Source: Laccaria trichodermophora | Taxonomy: Eukaryota > Basidiomycota > Agaricomycetes > Agaricales > Hydnangiaceae | Direction: 5' to 3' | Assembly (NCBI GenBank): GCA_018417955.1 | Contig: JACTVC010000010.1 | Span: forward strand, 508,763-572,762 | DNA length: 64,000 bases | Part shown: piece after piece, positions 52,822 to 62,323 of the stretch | How positions within the stretch are numbered: position 1 is the stretch's first letter | How the letters are laid out: every line of letters starts with the position of its first letter | The notes under the pieces: generated by a model | The model's input: the letters and a program-made list of their open reading frames with translations, nothing else | Databases searched by the model: none | What the model was told of the DNA's origin: nothing | Program-made: the position numbers and the translations under genes

Positions 52822-52993
52822 CGTCATTTTTATTTCATTTTTACTTTCTTTTCGGTTTGAGATCTCACTGCATTTGTTTGGCTGGTGTAAGTGCAGCTAA
52901 TGTACCTGTACGAAAAGGGGGAGGAGTATCTTAATAGTTAAATTATACACATTTCCCCCTATTCCCCAGCTCTTGGTCCCACTTGAGATCCCT

Positions 52994-54270
52994 CTACCTC
53001 GTCGCATGTTGGATGATCTTTAAAGCATCCTGACGAAGATGTACGGGAACATCTTGTCTTCGAGAGAGGACATGGGCCGCATGCTCAATAGCACCTAGCT
53101 TGTCAGGTGTGGTGGTGTAGACCTTTGTAGACCCACTGATATAGTGGGTGTAATCGCCCGCAAACCTTCTCAATAAATAAGCTTTGGTAGACTTCGTAGA
53201 TTGTACTTTTGGCGCAGAAGCGTTGAGTCCAGTGCTAGGGCTGGTTGGCATGTTGCCAAAAATATCCGTCAGCTCAGCGGATACCTCCTCAGCACCTCTG
53301 AATTGAGGCATCTGTACCCCGAGGCATATTAAATTGTCTTGCGCTTCTAGGGCCTGCTCATCATCCAATGTAAGATGGTCGGTAGTGGCAGAGGATAATC
53401 TTTGCTCCGCGTCACCAGTAGAGTGCCCGCTCGTTACAACGTTAGTCTCGCGACGTTCTCGCTCGGCCCTTCTCTGGGCCAATCCATCATTATTGCGAGA
53501 CGCACGAGGAAGTCCACTCGTCAATGGGACTACTTCTGCCGCTTCTGCTTCAGACTCAGAAAGCATGTGAGATTCTCGCTCGGCCCTTCTTTGAGCAATT
53601 GTAGAATCATTGCGAGGCGTACGACGAAGGGGGTTTGCGGATGGCACCGCTGCCACTTCTTCAGAGCGGTTGCGGGCTCCTCGTTCTGCCCTTCTTCGGG
53701 CAATTGCGGAATCATCGCGAGGCGGACGAGGGGGTGGGCTTGCGGGCGGGTCTGCTGCCACTTCTGCCACAGACTCAGAAAGCTTGCGGGCTTCTCGCTC
53801 GGCCCTTCTTTGTGCAATTGTAAGATCATTGCGAGGCGTACGAGGGAGTGGGCTCGGGGATGGGACTGCTCCCGCCACCAGCCCTAGAGAACGAGATTTT
53901 TCGCGACTGAGACGCTCTGCTCTTCTTTGAGCAGCCACGAGATCTTTCTGGGAGAAGGAAGTGGGGTCCTGAGTCGGACCGGGCTGAGGAGGAGTGGTAG
54001 CATGGTGTGTTGTCTGTCGAAGGCGGCTGGACAAGTTACCACTATTTTCTATCGTTTCCTTGGAAGCTGCACAATACTTTATCAGAAAAAGCTGCTCCAA
54101 CGTTTGTCATAGGTCAACGCACGAATGACGGTGGGACTTGGCCGGATGCGCGACGAATTATTGAACGGTTTACTTGGCGACTTTTGAGGTTCCGTTGAAT
54201 TGAAACGAGCGTTCCTCGGGTAAGATATAAGCGATCGGTGAATATATGGCCGACAGCGCAAGCAATGCAT
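52994..54270 (-). CDS. Repeat-rich protein with probable mitochondrial presequence
   Basis: The long C-terminal frame has no early ATG. Upstream, ATG 54270 starts MHCLRCRPYIHRSLISYPR, an Arg/Ser-rich acid-free sequence like a mitochondrial presequence. It joins in phase over a short 35-nt intron (GTTGGA...GTGCAG, holding a CTGAT branch site) to PSKETIENSGNLSSRL. Five imperfect units of about 38 residues follow, each with an (A)QRRAERE core and a Ser/Pro spacer, then an acidic part and a basic C-terminus (YLLRRFAGDYTHYISGS, VPVHLRQDALKIIQ). I do not recognise the family. The 35-nt intron is shorter than its neighbours, so the exon 1 link is the weakest point. Confidence 0.6.
53445..53950 (-). 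repeat. About 115-nt coding tandem repeat, 5 units
   Basis: Five consecutive units, each encoding an AQRRAERE-type basic helix plus a 25-30 residue Ser/Pro/Ala spacer ending in (R/P)R(N/D)(D/N), lie in the repeat-rich protein. Units 2 and 4 (NDLTIAQRRAERE and NDSTIAQRRAERE) are most alike. Confidence 0.8.
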
Positions 54271-54399
54271 CGTTGTTGAGGATTGAAGGTATTTGCGGAC
54301 TCAATTCACTGAAATATTTGTATTTGGCCTTGTCTCTTTCTGAGGCTGTCGGTACGGTTGTGAAAGTGCTCGCCGTAAAGAAGTTGCCCGTCACCATTC

Positions 54400-56268
54400 A
54401 TGAACGCTTTTCTTGGCCGCCTCATCGTTAACTTCGTCCTCTGCCTCATATGTTTTATAGCTTACTCTTCTCAAATATTTATAATCTGGCCTTGGTATGG
54501 CGGCGTTCTGTCTGTTGAACTTCTAACCCTTCTGCTCCCTTTCAAGTGAGTTGCTATCTGACAGCTTCGCATTTCTGACTACTTTCAACAGCGTTTTAGT
54601 CTTAATCCTGCTTTGGAACTACTGGCTTTGCGTAGTTACAGATCCAGGGCGCGTGCCAGATTCATGGGTTTGCAATCGTTCACTCTGGTAGATTCTCCTT
54701 CGGAATAAACATCATGTGTTAGAAACCGGATACTCATATGGACGGATACGAGGTCAAGAAGCTCACAGGTGGTCCAAGATATTGCAGGATGTGCCGGAAT
54801 TACAAGCCGCCCCGAACCCATCACTGTAGGGATTGTAATAGGTGTGGCTACTTTGAACATGTGCTCAGCTTTTGACTTACCGCGGCTGCAGATGTGTTCT
54901 TCGCATGGGTGAGGTCCTTGCACAATATGATTTTGGCTTCTTATTCTTTTTCAAGATCACCATTGCCCTTGGATAAACAATTGCATCGGACACTTTAACC
55001 ACGGCCATTTCATTCGTTTCCTTTTCTATGTCGACTTATCTTGCTCCTACCATATTGCAATGGTGACCAGACGAGTATTCAGTAGTATGAACGGGCATTA
55101 CTGGGATGAACCTTCCAGTTCGGAACTCGTCATGATAATTTTGAATTACGTTGCCTGTGTGCCAGTGCTTGTTGTTGTTGGAGGGTTCAGGTGTGTTGGT
55201 TGCTAAATAGTCTCCACGAGGCTCGACTGAACATTTTTTTATTTAGTTTATATCATTTCTACGGTTTAATGGCGAATACCACGACAATAGAGGGGTGGGA
55301 GAAGGATAAAGCAGCTACTATGGTCAGGAGAGGACAAGTCCGTGAGGTATGTGCTGTGTCCTGTCATCTGCTTTCTCTGACTCTCCCGCCTCAGATTAAG
55401 TTTCCCTACGTATGACTTTCATGTTATTCCCTTTTTCCTGATTCTCGCTTACCATCAGATGTCAGGACCTTGGTGCAAGGCGGAATATTGAATCGATCCT
55501 CGGTTCTCGACCTCTATTTTGGTGCTGGCCAAGTCGTACACCAGGCAATGGCCTCAGATACGAGCTTTCTAACCGAGATGGTAAGTGGCAGGAACTTTCG
55601 AGTTTGCGCGTTCGGGAGCGCGAAACCGAGGATATTGGGCAGTTGGCGTAAGCCATACTTCTCATTGTAAGTTAGTGCCACCACTCCGATTCCCATTATC
55701 TGCTCGATGTGCTTACGCCTTGATTTTGGCTTCGCCTAGTGCATCTCCATTCTTCAGTCGGATTGAGCATTACTGATGAATGTTATCCTCCACAGATGTC
55801 ACTGAGGCTTGGCCCCCTCGCGACCCTGACAAGGAATCAAGATCCCACGAGATGCAAGAGATCCTTAGCTCCTCCCCCTGGACATACGAAGATGAATCAC
55901 TGAATCCGAGTCTGAAGCCATCGAATCAGAGTGGCCGCAACGCTAGGAGGCGTCGAAAATTGGACGCTGCAGGGATCTCACCGTTACCCCCGTACCACCC
56001 TGATTATCAGGAAGGCGGAAATACCCTGTATGGGGGAGAAGAAGCAGTGAGCTCGGACGAGTACTCTTCATCGAGTGAACCCCAAATCAGAGACCCACGG
56101 GTTAGACATGGTTCCGAAGGTTTCGAGGTTCGACAGGATGATAGAGAGGAAATGCTGAGGCGGTACATTGAGGAATTGGGCGAGGAGCCAGGGAGATATC
56201 TCCGTTATATACCACAACCTGAGAGTGAATCAGACGATGATCTGCCACTTGTGTCTGCAATGCATTGA
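54400..56268 (+). CDS. PFA4: DHHC palmitoyltransferase, Pfa4-like
   Basis: This is an ER membrane enzyme that S-palmitoylates proteins; yeast Pfa4 modifies chitin synthase Chs3 and amino-acid permeases. From ATG 54400 ([19 protein letters not shown]) two helices precede [17 protein letters not shown] and then, spread over a 17-nt exon (54892-54908) and its neighbours, [17 protein letters not shown] with the catalytic DHHC Cys. A second helix pair ([15 protein letters not shown]) and the TTxE motif (TTTIEGWE) follow. The C-terminal tail ends [15 protein letters not shown] at 56268, and its last 160 residues are acidic and Ser-rich. Exon phases agree across all junctions checked. Confidence 0.93.
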
Positions 56269-56337
56269 TCACAAAAACTATCAGAATTAGATATATAATA
56301 CACATTGGATGGATAATCTCTCTGGCTGAACAAATTA

Positions 56338-58771
56338 CTATTGAACTGGTTGTGGGGCCGCCACTGCTTCCACCACTTTGACCCGGGACCGGACATCGTC
56401 CACTGAAGCCTCAATCGGTTCCAGAAGCTTGGCAATCTCTGCCTTCAGCTTCAAGTTGTTGGTCGAACAAGACCGATAGATTGACTCCAAGACTGGAATG
56501 ATTTCCTTTTGCACCATATCTTGTATTAGTGGATGCAGCTTGGGCAGTATGTCTTCAACTTTCAAGGGGGCTGGCTTCGGTTTAGCCTTGCGGTATTTGT
56601 GCAGTGTTTGGAGTTGCTCTGTCAGTTCCTTGATGCGCGCGGAATCTTCTTGGTGCCAAGTTTCGAAATCCTTGAGCTGGGATTCCATCTATGCGCAAGG
56701 GATTAGTATAGAAGACGAAAAAGATATCTTGACATCCTCACCTGGTCGCAAAGCTGATTCATTTTCTCTGTCTCTGCCAACAGACAATCAAGCTCATTCT
56801 TGTTTGAGCGAATCTGCTCGTATAGTCCGTTTGCCTTCTCGACTTCTTTCTCAAGAAGAACACCAATTGATTTTGACCGGGAAGAGACTTGTTCGAGTTT
56901 TTTCCGATGTTGAGCGTTTCGTGATTTCTCCAAGTCGCTTCGAAATCCTGCCAAGCGCGTACCGAGATCCCGCGTGTATGCCCCAGAGTAGACATCCTCA
57001 GACACGACGTTGGCCTGACTCTCTAGCTCTCCCAAAACATCCTTCAAGTCTTTCCAAGACCAGAATCCACTTGCACGAAGGTCCCCTGCTGTCTTCTGAA
57101 TCCGGTCAGCCTGTGGTGGCATTTTATCAGATTCCTGGTTAGCCTCGGCTCGTGCAAGTACAAGCCGCTTGTCGAGCTGAAGGCTCTGGAACCAGTCACG
57201 AAGCTCCATTGTATACTCTGCAATCTTCCTCTTATCAAACCCCACATCGCGGTGATGCGAAGTTTTCATAGGAAACTCAGGTAGCTCCATGAGATGCTGA
57301 AAAGCGCGGTTCTGACGTTTCTTGAGATCTTGAACTTTGTGCGCGTAGATACTACGTTGGTGATCAAGCTTGACTCGTGTGGCAGGTGTTGCACGGGAAT
57401 ATATGGCTGAATTTTGCGTGCGCTTCCATCTATCATCGTCCGCCACTGCACGTGACAACTGCATCTGGAGTATGACAACAGTTTGAGTGGCTCTTCGAGG
57501 ACAATGAGTTATTAGAAGAGAATGTCCAGTAAGCAACAATAGACATACTTGATGACCCTTTCATAGAGATTGGCACAGCCTTCGGAACTACTGAACCGTC
57601 GCGAGACCTGCGATTTATTCTGAACAGAGGATTTATCTGAAGAGTTTGAAACCATCGGTTTTGCCTTGGATGGTAGGGGAGGTTTAGCAAGTGGCACCAA
57701 TGCAGATGCAGCTGGGATGCTGGGTCGTCGTCGTGGATCAACTTCGGTTCGTTTCTCCGAAGCACGTTTACTAATGGGTTCTGCCATTTCGACGTCCTTC
57801 ACGTTAACAGCAGCACCCGAGTCGCGCGTAATTTTTTTGCTTTGAGACTGGTCGTTGAATAATGCTCTTGAGCTCCCCGCTGACGAAGTTTGTAGGCTGC
57901 TGGATACGGCCCAGCCACTTTTTGGCGCGTCAGCCTTATCCTTCTTGTTGTCTGCATTCTTCGTAGATGATTGATCATTGGAAGACGAAGCACCCCATCC
58001 ACCCCCACCCCATCCATTATCCTTCTTGTTGTCTGTGTTCTTCGTAGATGATTGATCCTTGGAAGACGAGGCACCCCATCCACCCCCACCCCACCCGCTA
58101 TCCTCCTTGTCGTCTGCGTTCTTCTTTGCCGATGACGGATCACTGGAAGATGAAGCACCCCACCCACCCCCATCACCACCCCATCCACCTCCACTTCCAC
58201 CCCATCCGCCTCCACTTCCACTTCCACCCCATCCGCCACCCTCTCCATCAGCGATAGAACTCCAGCTATTCCCAGTAGAAGGAGCACTCCACGATGAAGT
58301 GTCTGTTGCTTCTTTACCTTTGTCATTACCACCACTTGACCGGGACGAATCTGCTTTTCCGGCGTCACTGTCACCTTTTCCAAATCCTCCCCAACCCGAA
58401 CCAGAAGAACTGTCTGCCGTTGTACGACCCCATACTGAAGAATCAAGAGGATCAACTCGGGATTTCGGCACTGGTGGAGGTGCACCCCATGAGTCTCGTT
58501 TTGCACTGTGTGGCTACAAAGCTTTTCTCATTTGCGAATGATTAACTGAGAGCATACGTGCATACCGGAAAAGAATTCCGAGAAGATTTTGAGATAGGTG
58601 CTCTCTCCCAGGCGGGATCATCAGGATGAATGAACCTGCAAGTATCTTTTTTAAAACATCCTCTACGAATGGGTCTGCCTTGTTCGTCGTAATTCTGGTA
58701 GACCTTATCAGCTTAGAGCGAGTTAGTTTTTACAAACGTCTCACACGGCAGCGGGGCATATCAGAAGGCAT
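56338..58771 (-). CDS. CCCH zinc-finger protein with WG/GW repeats and coiled coil
   Basis: The ATG at 58771 starts MPSDMPRCR. A 46-nt-class intron joins to VYQNYDEQGRPIRRGC and KKDTCRFIHPDD, a C...C-x5-C-x3-H zinc finger of the CCCH RNA-binding type. After a second intron comes a Gly/Trp/Ser-rich region (58440-57860) with about a dozen WG/GW dipeptides, partly as 25-residue tandem units such as DSGWGGGGWGASSS. A basic linker, then about 330 residues of coiled coil (LRDWFQSLQLDKRL, KEVEKANGLYEQIR), run to a Val/Pro-rich end at 56338. WG/GW arrays in eukaryotes bind Argonaute or other small-RNA factors, so a role in RNA regulation is plausible but inferred. Confidence 0.75.
57950..58260 (-). 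repeat. Coding tandem repeat of WG-rich units
   Basis: Two full units of about 26 residues (roughly K-D-x-G-W-G-G-G-G-W-G-A-S-S-S-x-D-Q-S-S-T-K-N) with a partial third, preceded by a GGGWGGS-type array, form direct repeats visible at the DNA level on the plus strand as repeated CACCCCATCCACC blocks. Confidence 0.8.
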
Positions 58772-58865
58772 GGCTGTTCGAGGACAAGACTGAAAACTAA
58801 AGAGATTCCCACAATCATCAAGTGACCGCGACTCATATTACGACATTGCTTCACAATATTCTTCC

Positions 58866-59968
58866 ATGTCTGCGACCTCTGGATCGTTGCTCATCGAAGT
58901 TTGCGTAGACTCTGTCCAATCTGCCATAAAGTAGGTTCTTTTTATCTGTATACTCCCCATCTCGAACTCATCGTCATAAACTATCAGTGCTGTTGAAGCT
59001 GGAGCAGACAGGCTTGAAGTCTGTGGAAACTTGGGCATCGGGGGAGGCACCACTCCTAGTCTTGGTCTTGTGAAATCCATTCAGAGAGCTGTCGACGTTC
59101 CGCTCATGGTTGGCAGCGCGGCAGAGGGATCGACTGGCTTCTGATTACGTTTCACAGATCATGGTGCGTCCTCGCATCGGTGATTTTCTTTATTCGGAAG
59201 AGGAAGTGGACGTCATGCTAGAAGATATCCGCATATTCAAACAACGTAATGTACGAGGGTTCGTAGTTGGTGCCTTGTCAAAGGACGGTCGGGTGAACGC
59301 TGAGGTCATGAAAAGGTGCGACCCCAACGTTTATCAAACACCAAACACACTCATATTTTTTTTGGTCAGACTCGTCGACGAAATCTTACCTTTTGAAGGT
59401 ATGAAGTAAAGGGGTGTTGAAAACAGCTCTCATCGGGCGTAGTCTGCTTTCACAGAGCTTTTGACATGACCCGGGACGCCAAGGAAGGTCAGCCTGTCAG
59501 TTGCTCAACCGTTTCGTTCATATGTTGACACATACTCAGCCTTGCGAGATATCGTGGATATCGGAGGGATATCTCGTATATTAACTAGGTACGGCCCATA
59601 CAGCGCCATAGAAGCTACGTATCGACCAATTCGACAGTGGACAAGGCAAGGCTGCGCATCTGGCACTTCCCATTCTGGAAGAGTTATTTGACGAGGCGAA
59701 GAACCTTGTTGAAGACGAAGTGTTGGGACTAACGCTTATGCCTGGTTCTGGAATCAACACGAAAAGTGTTGCAACTGTTCTAGAAAGCTTGTTGCCGCGA
59801 GGACTTTGTGAAATCCATTTGAGCGGTGGGAAATGGGTAGAAGGCGAAATGGAATTTAGACGAGCTGGTATGGCGATGGGAAGTGGTGGCGAGGGAGATT
59901 GGGGGATATGGATGACGCAGGAAGATGAGATACGAGGAGTGAGGGAAGCGGTGGATGAAGTGCGCTAG
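58866..59968 (+). CDS. CutC copper-homeostasis family protein
   Basis: ATG 58866 begins MSATSGSLLIEVCVDSVQSA, and five short introns follow. The TIM-barrel signatures are present: VEAGADRLEVCGNLGIGGG, IMVRPRIGDFLYSEEE, VVGALSKDGRVN, VCFHRAFDMTRD and LTLMPGSGIN. It ends REAVDEVR-stop at 59968. CutC is a conserved cytosolic barrel linked to copper tolerance; its biochemical reaction is unsettled. One exon is only 29 nt (around 59370-59400). The gene is divergent from the CCCH/WG gene by 94 bp. Confidence 0.93.
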
Positions 59969-60133
59969 ATTAAGTTGAGATTAAGTATACCCTACAGCAC
60001 CAGATTGGCAGGCTGGGTTCCATCGGTGTCGTATTTAACTGAAGGCTAAAGGCTTGGCAAAACCACTATATAAATAGATTACCCGCCGTCCAAACTCCCG
60101 CCTGTTCTCACCTCCTGCCGTTCCTTGTACTCA

Positions 60134-62008
60134 ATGTTCGTTGAAAAACTTGCTTCACCAACACCCAAGATATGGTGGTCCAACGCCATCTTCTTTGTTC
60201 TCGTGCACCTCGCCGCTCTGGCTGGGTTTATCTACAACCCAATATGGGAAGCTCGGCGCGCTACCCTTCTCATGGCTTTTTTAATCTGGCAACTGGCAGA
60301 CTTTGGGTCGGTTATCATTTACGCGTTGTTGTCTGTCTCTCACTCGATTGCAGAATTACCATTGGCTATCACCGTCTCTACTCTCATAGGGCATTCTGCG
60401 CGTCTCTACCCGTCCGCGTTGTGTTAGCGATTCTTGGGACATTGGCCTTCCAGGGATCCATTAAGGTGCGCCGTCCATTCTTTTGTTTGACAGTTCTCAT
60501 ATAATAACGCGCATATAGTGGTGGTGCGTAAGAGAGCACCAGCCTAGCAGCCTGTGACGTTCCTTATCTTGTCACCCATCTCCAGGTGCCTTCGACACAG
60601 ACTTCATCATGTTCGTCGCCCATGTATTCATATCGTTTATCTCTTCTCATGTTCTCACAGAGGTTTACCGATGACCCAGTTCATGATCCGTCAGCTTACT
60701 TTTTAATCCATGAAATTCGCATTCATCCAACAAGTTACAGATATGCTGCTACGCGAGGTCTCTTTTACTCCCACATGGGATGGATATTTTACAAACCTAC
60801 ATATGAACGCATGGGGCTCGTTGAACGTGACGATCTCGAAAAAGATCCGGGTGGGTGGAATATCTGAAGACATAAAATAACTCTGACACTCTCTGCAGTC
60901 GTCGTGCTCCAACATAAATATTATGGTCCACTTTCGATCATCCGGGTTTTTCCTTTTCTGAGGCCTTCTCTATAGTTCCTTTGGCACTTGCGTTTGGGTT
61001 TGTCCTCCCAACCCTTCTCGGGTCCTTTTGGGGTGATGCCATCGGTGGCTTCATTTGGGGAGGACTAATCTCTCATCTTTTTAGTAAGTCTTCCACGTAA
61101 TACCCGTGCAACAGCAAAGTATCCATCCCACGTTTGTCTAGTCTGGCACTGCACCTTCCTTGTAAACTCGTTCGTCACTGTTTTTCTCTATACGCATTTG
61201 GAACTGAAGTGGAGACGCAAGCCTAGCACATTGGAATGGATTGCAGCCGTATTCCGACGAAGACACGTCGAGAGGAAGCCTTGTGCGTATGAGTTATCGT
61301 TGTAGAAACCCAGCCGACATCTCTATTAGATTCTTGCTCTTTTGACGGGAGGAGAAGGAAACCATAATTTTGTAAGCAACATTTTTTTTGGCCTTTCTAG
61401 TGTGTAGGTCTGAGGAATCCTCCAGCATGTATGCTGGCTAAAGTTTGCAGAGAGATATGACTTACGCGTGTGTAAAGCATGCTTTCCCACACGATTTTCG
61501 CTCTGGACCATCCTACATGGACTGGGATCCCACCAAGTGGATAATTCTTGGTTTATACCAGCTTAGACTTGTCTCCAAGTTGCGGCGAGCCAGAGAAGAC
61601 GATCTCGTCGAAGCGATGCAGCGCATGCATAAAAAATTGTCCGACGGAGAGGCCGAACAAGAGTCAGACAGTTGGTATGGCGAAACCTGGAAAATAAAAC
61701 AACTTGAGGAGTATGTCGAGATGAAAAAAGGCGCATGCGTCGTCGTGGTCGATGGATTTGCTACAGATGTGACTTCATATCTTGGCGAACATGTGAGTTA
61801 TACTTACCCGGATAGCTTGGACGTCGTTTCACCTGATTCGTAGCCTGGCGGAGCGAGCATCATGCGAAAATATTCCTTTCGGCATCGGGACGACGACAGC
61901 GCACTTTCAAAGCGGGCAAGTTGGGCGTTTCATGGTGGGCTTAACAACCACTCCTGGGCCGCGAAGAAACGCATGCGAGAATTGAGAATCGCCAAGATTG
62001 TAGATTAG
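60134..62008 (+). CDS. OLE1: Delta-9 acyl-CoA desaturase with C-terminal cytochrome b5
   Basis: This ER membrane enzyme puts the first double bond into palmitoyl- and stearoyl-CoA. From ATG 60134 (MFVEKLASPTPKIWW) hydrophobic helices precede His box 1 HRLYSHR, His box 2 RHRLHHRF (put together over two introns), helices, and His box 3. Exon end EGNHNF (61371) is followed by an intron 61372-61425, the 3-nt exon CAT at 61426-61428, an intron 61429-61477 and an exon starting HAFPHDFR; this restores the invariant HNFHH. The C-terminal b5 domain has the heme ligand motif GEHPGG across one more intron, and ends RIAKIVD-stop at 62008. A single larger intron without the CAT exon would give HNFHA and presumably an inactive enzyme. 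Confidence 0.92.
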
Positions 62009-62323
62009 ACTCAAAGACCTTTACAGCTGACTGCATAATCGTAGACCAATTGTAGACCACTCCGAAATTTCTTCCAAGCGCCCTCTAAACAGCCATTTCA
62101 GGTCAGCCTGCGGGTGGCGCCAGCTGCTGTTTATTGCTCCACTTTCCTCTGTAGGTATGCTCAGAAATTTGAAAACGGTCAACAGTTATGAAGTTAGCAG
62201 AAACAACGCCACATAATCACGTGACGTAATATGGAGGTTGGGTTCATCCGCCTGTTTTACTCCTGCTCATCGCATTTAAACCAATATCACGCCGACGTGC
62301 AAGAAAACTACACGGGTTGAGAA
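62009..62323. promoter_or_regulatory. Intergenic region with TCACGTGA palindrome
   Basis: No gene is seen in these 315 bp. The perfect palindrome TCACGTGA at 62217-62224, followed by CGTAA, lies 99 bp before the bromodomain gene start and is the strongest Cbf1/bHLH-type site in the window. Confidence 0.45.

Noticed and set aside
53402..53887. Plus-strand repetitive open frame
   Set aside because: Mirror of the tandem repeats of the minus-strand repeat protein, which has a plausible leader and basic C-terminus.
61372..61477. A single 106-nt intron in the desaturase
   Set aside because: It would give HNFHA in place of the invariant HNFHH, and is twice the usual intron size here; the CAT exon is the better reading, pending cDNA.
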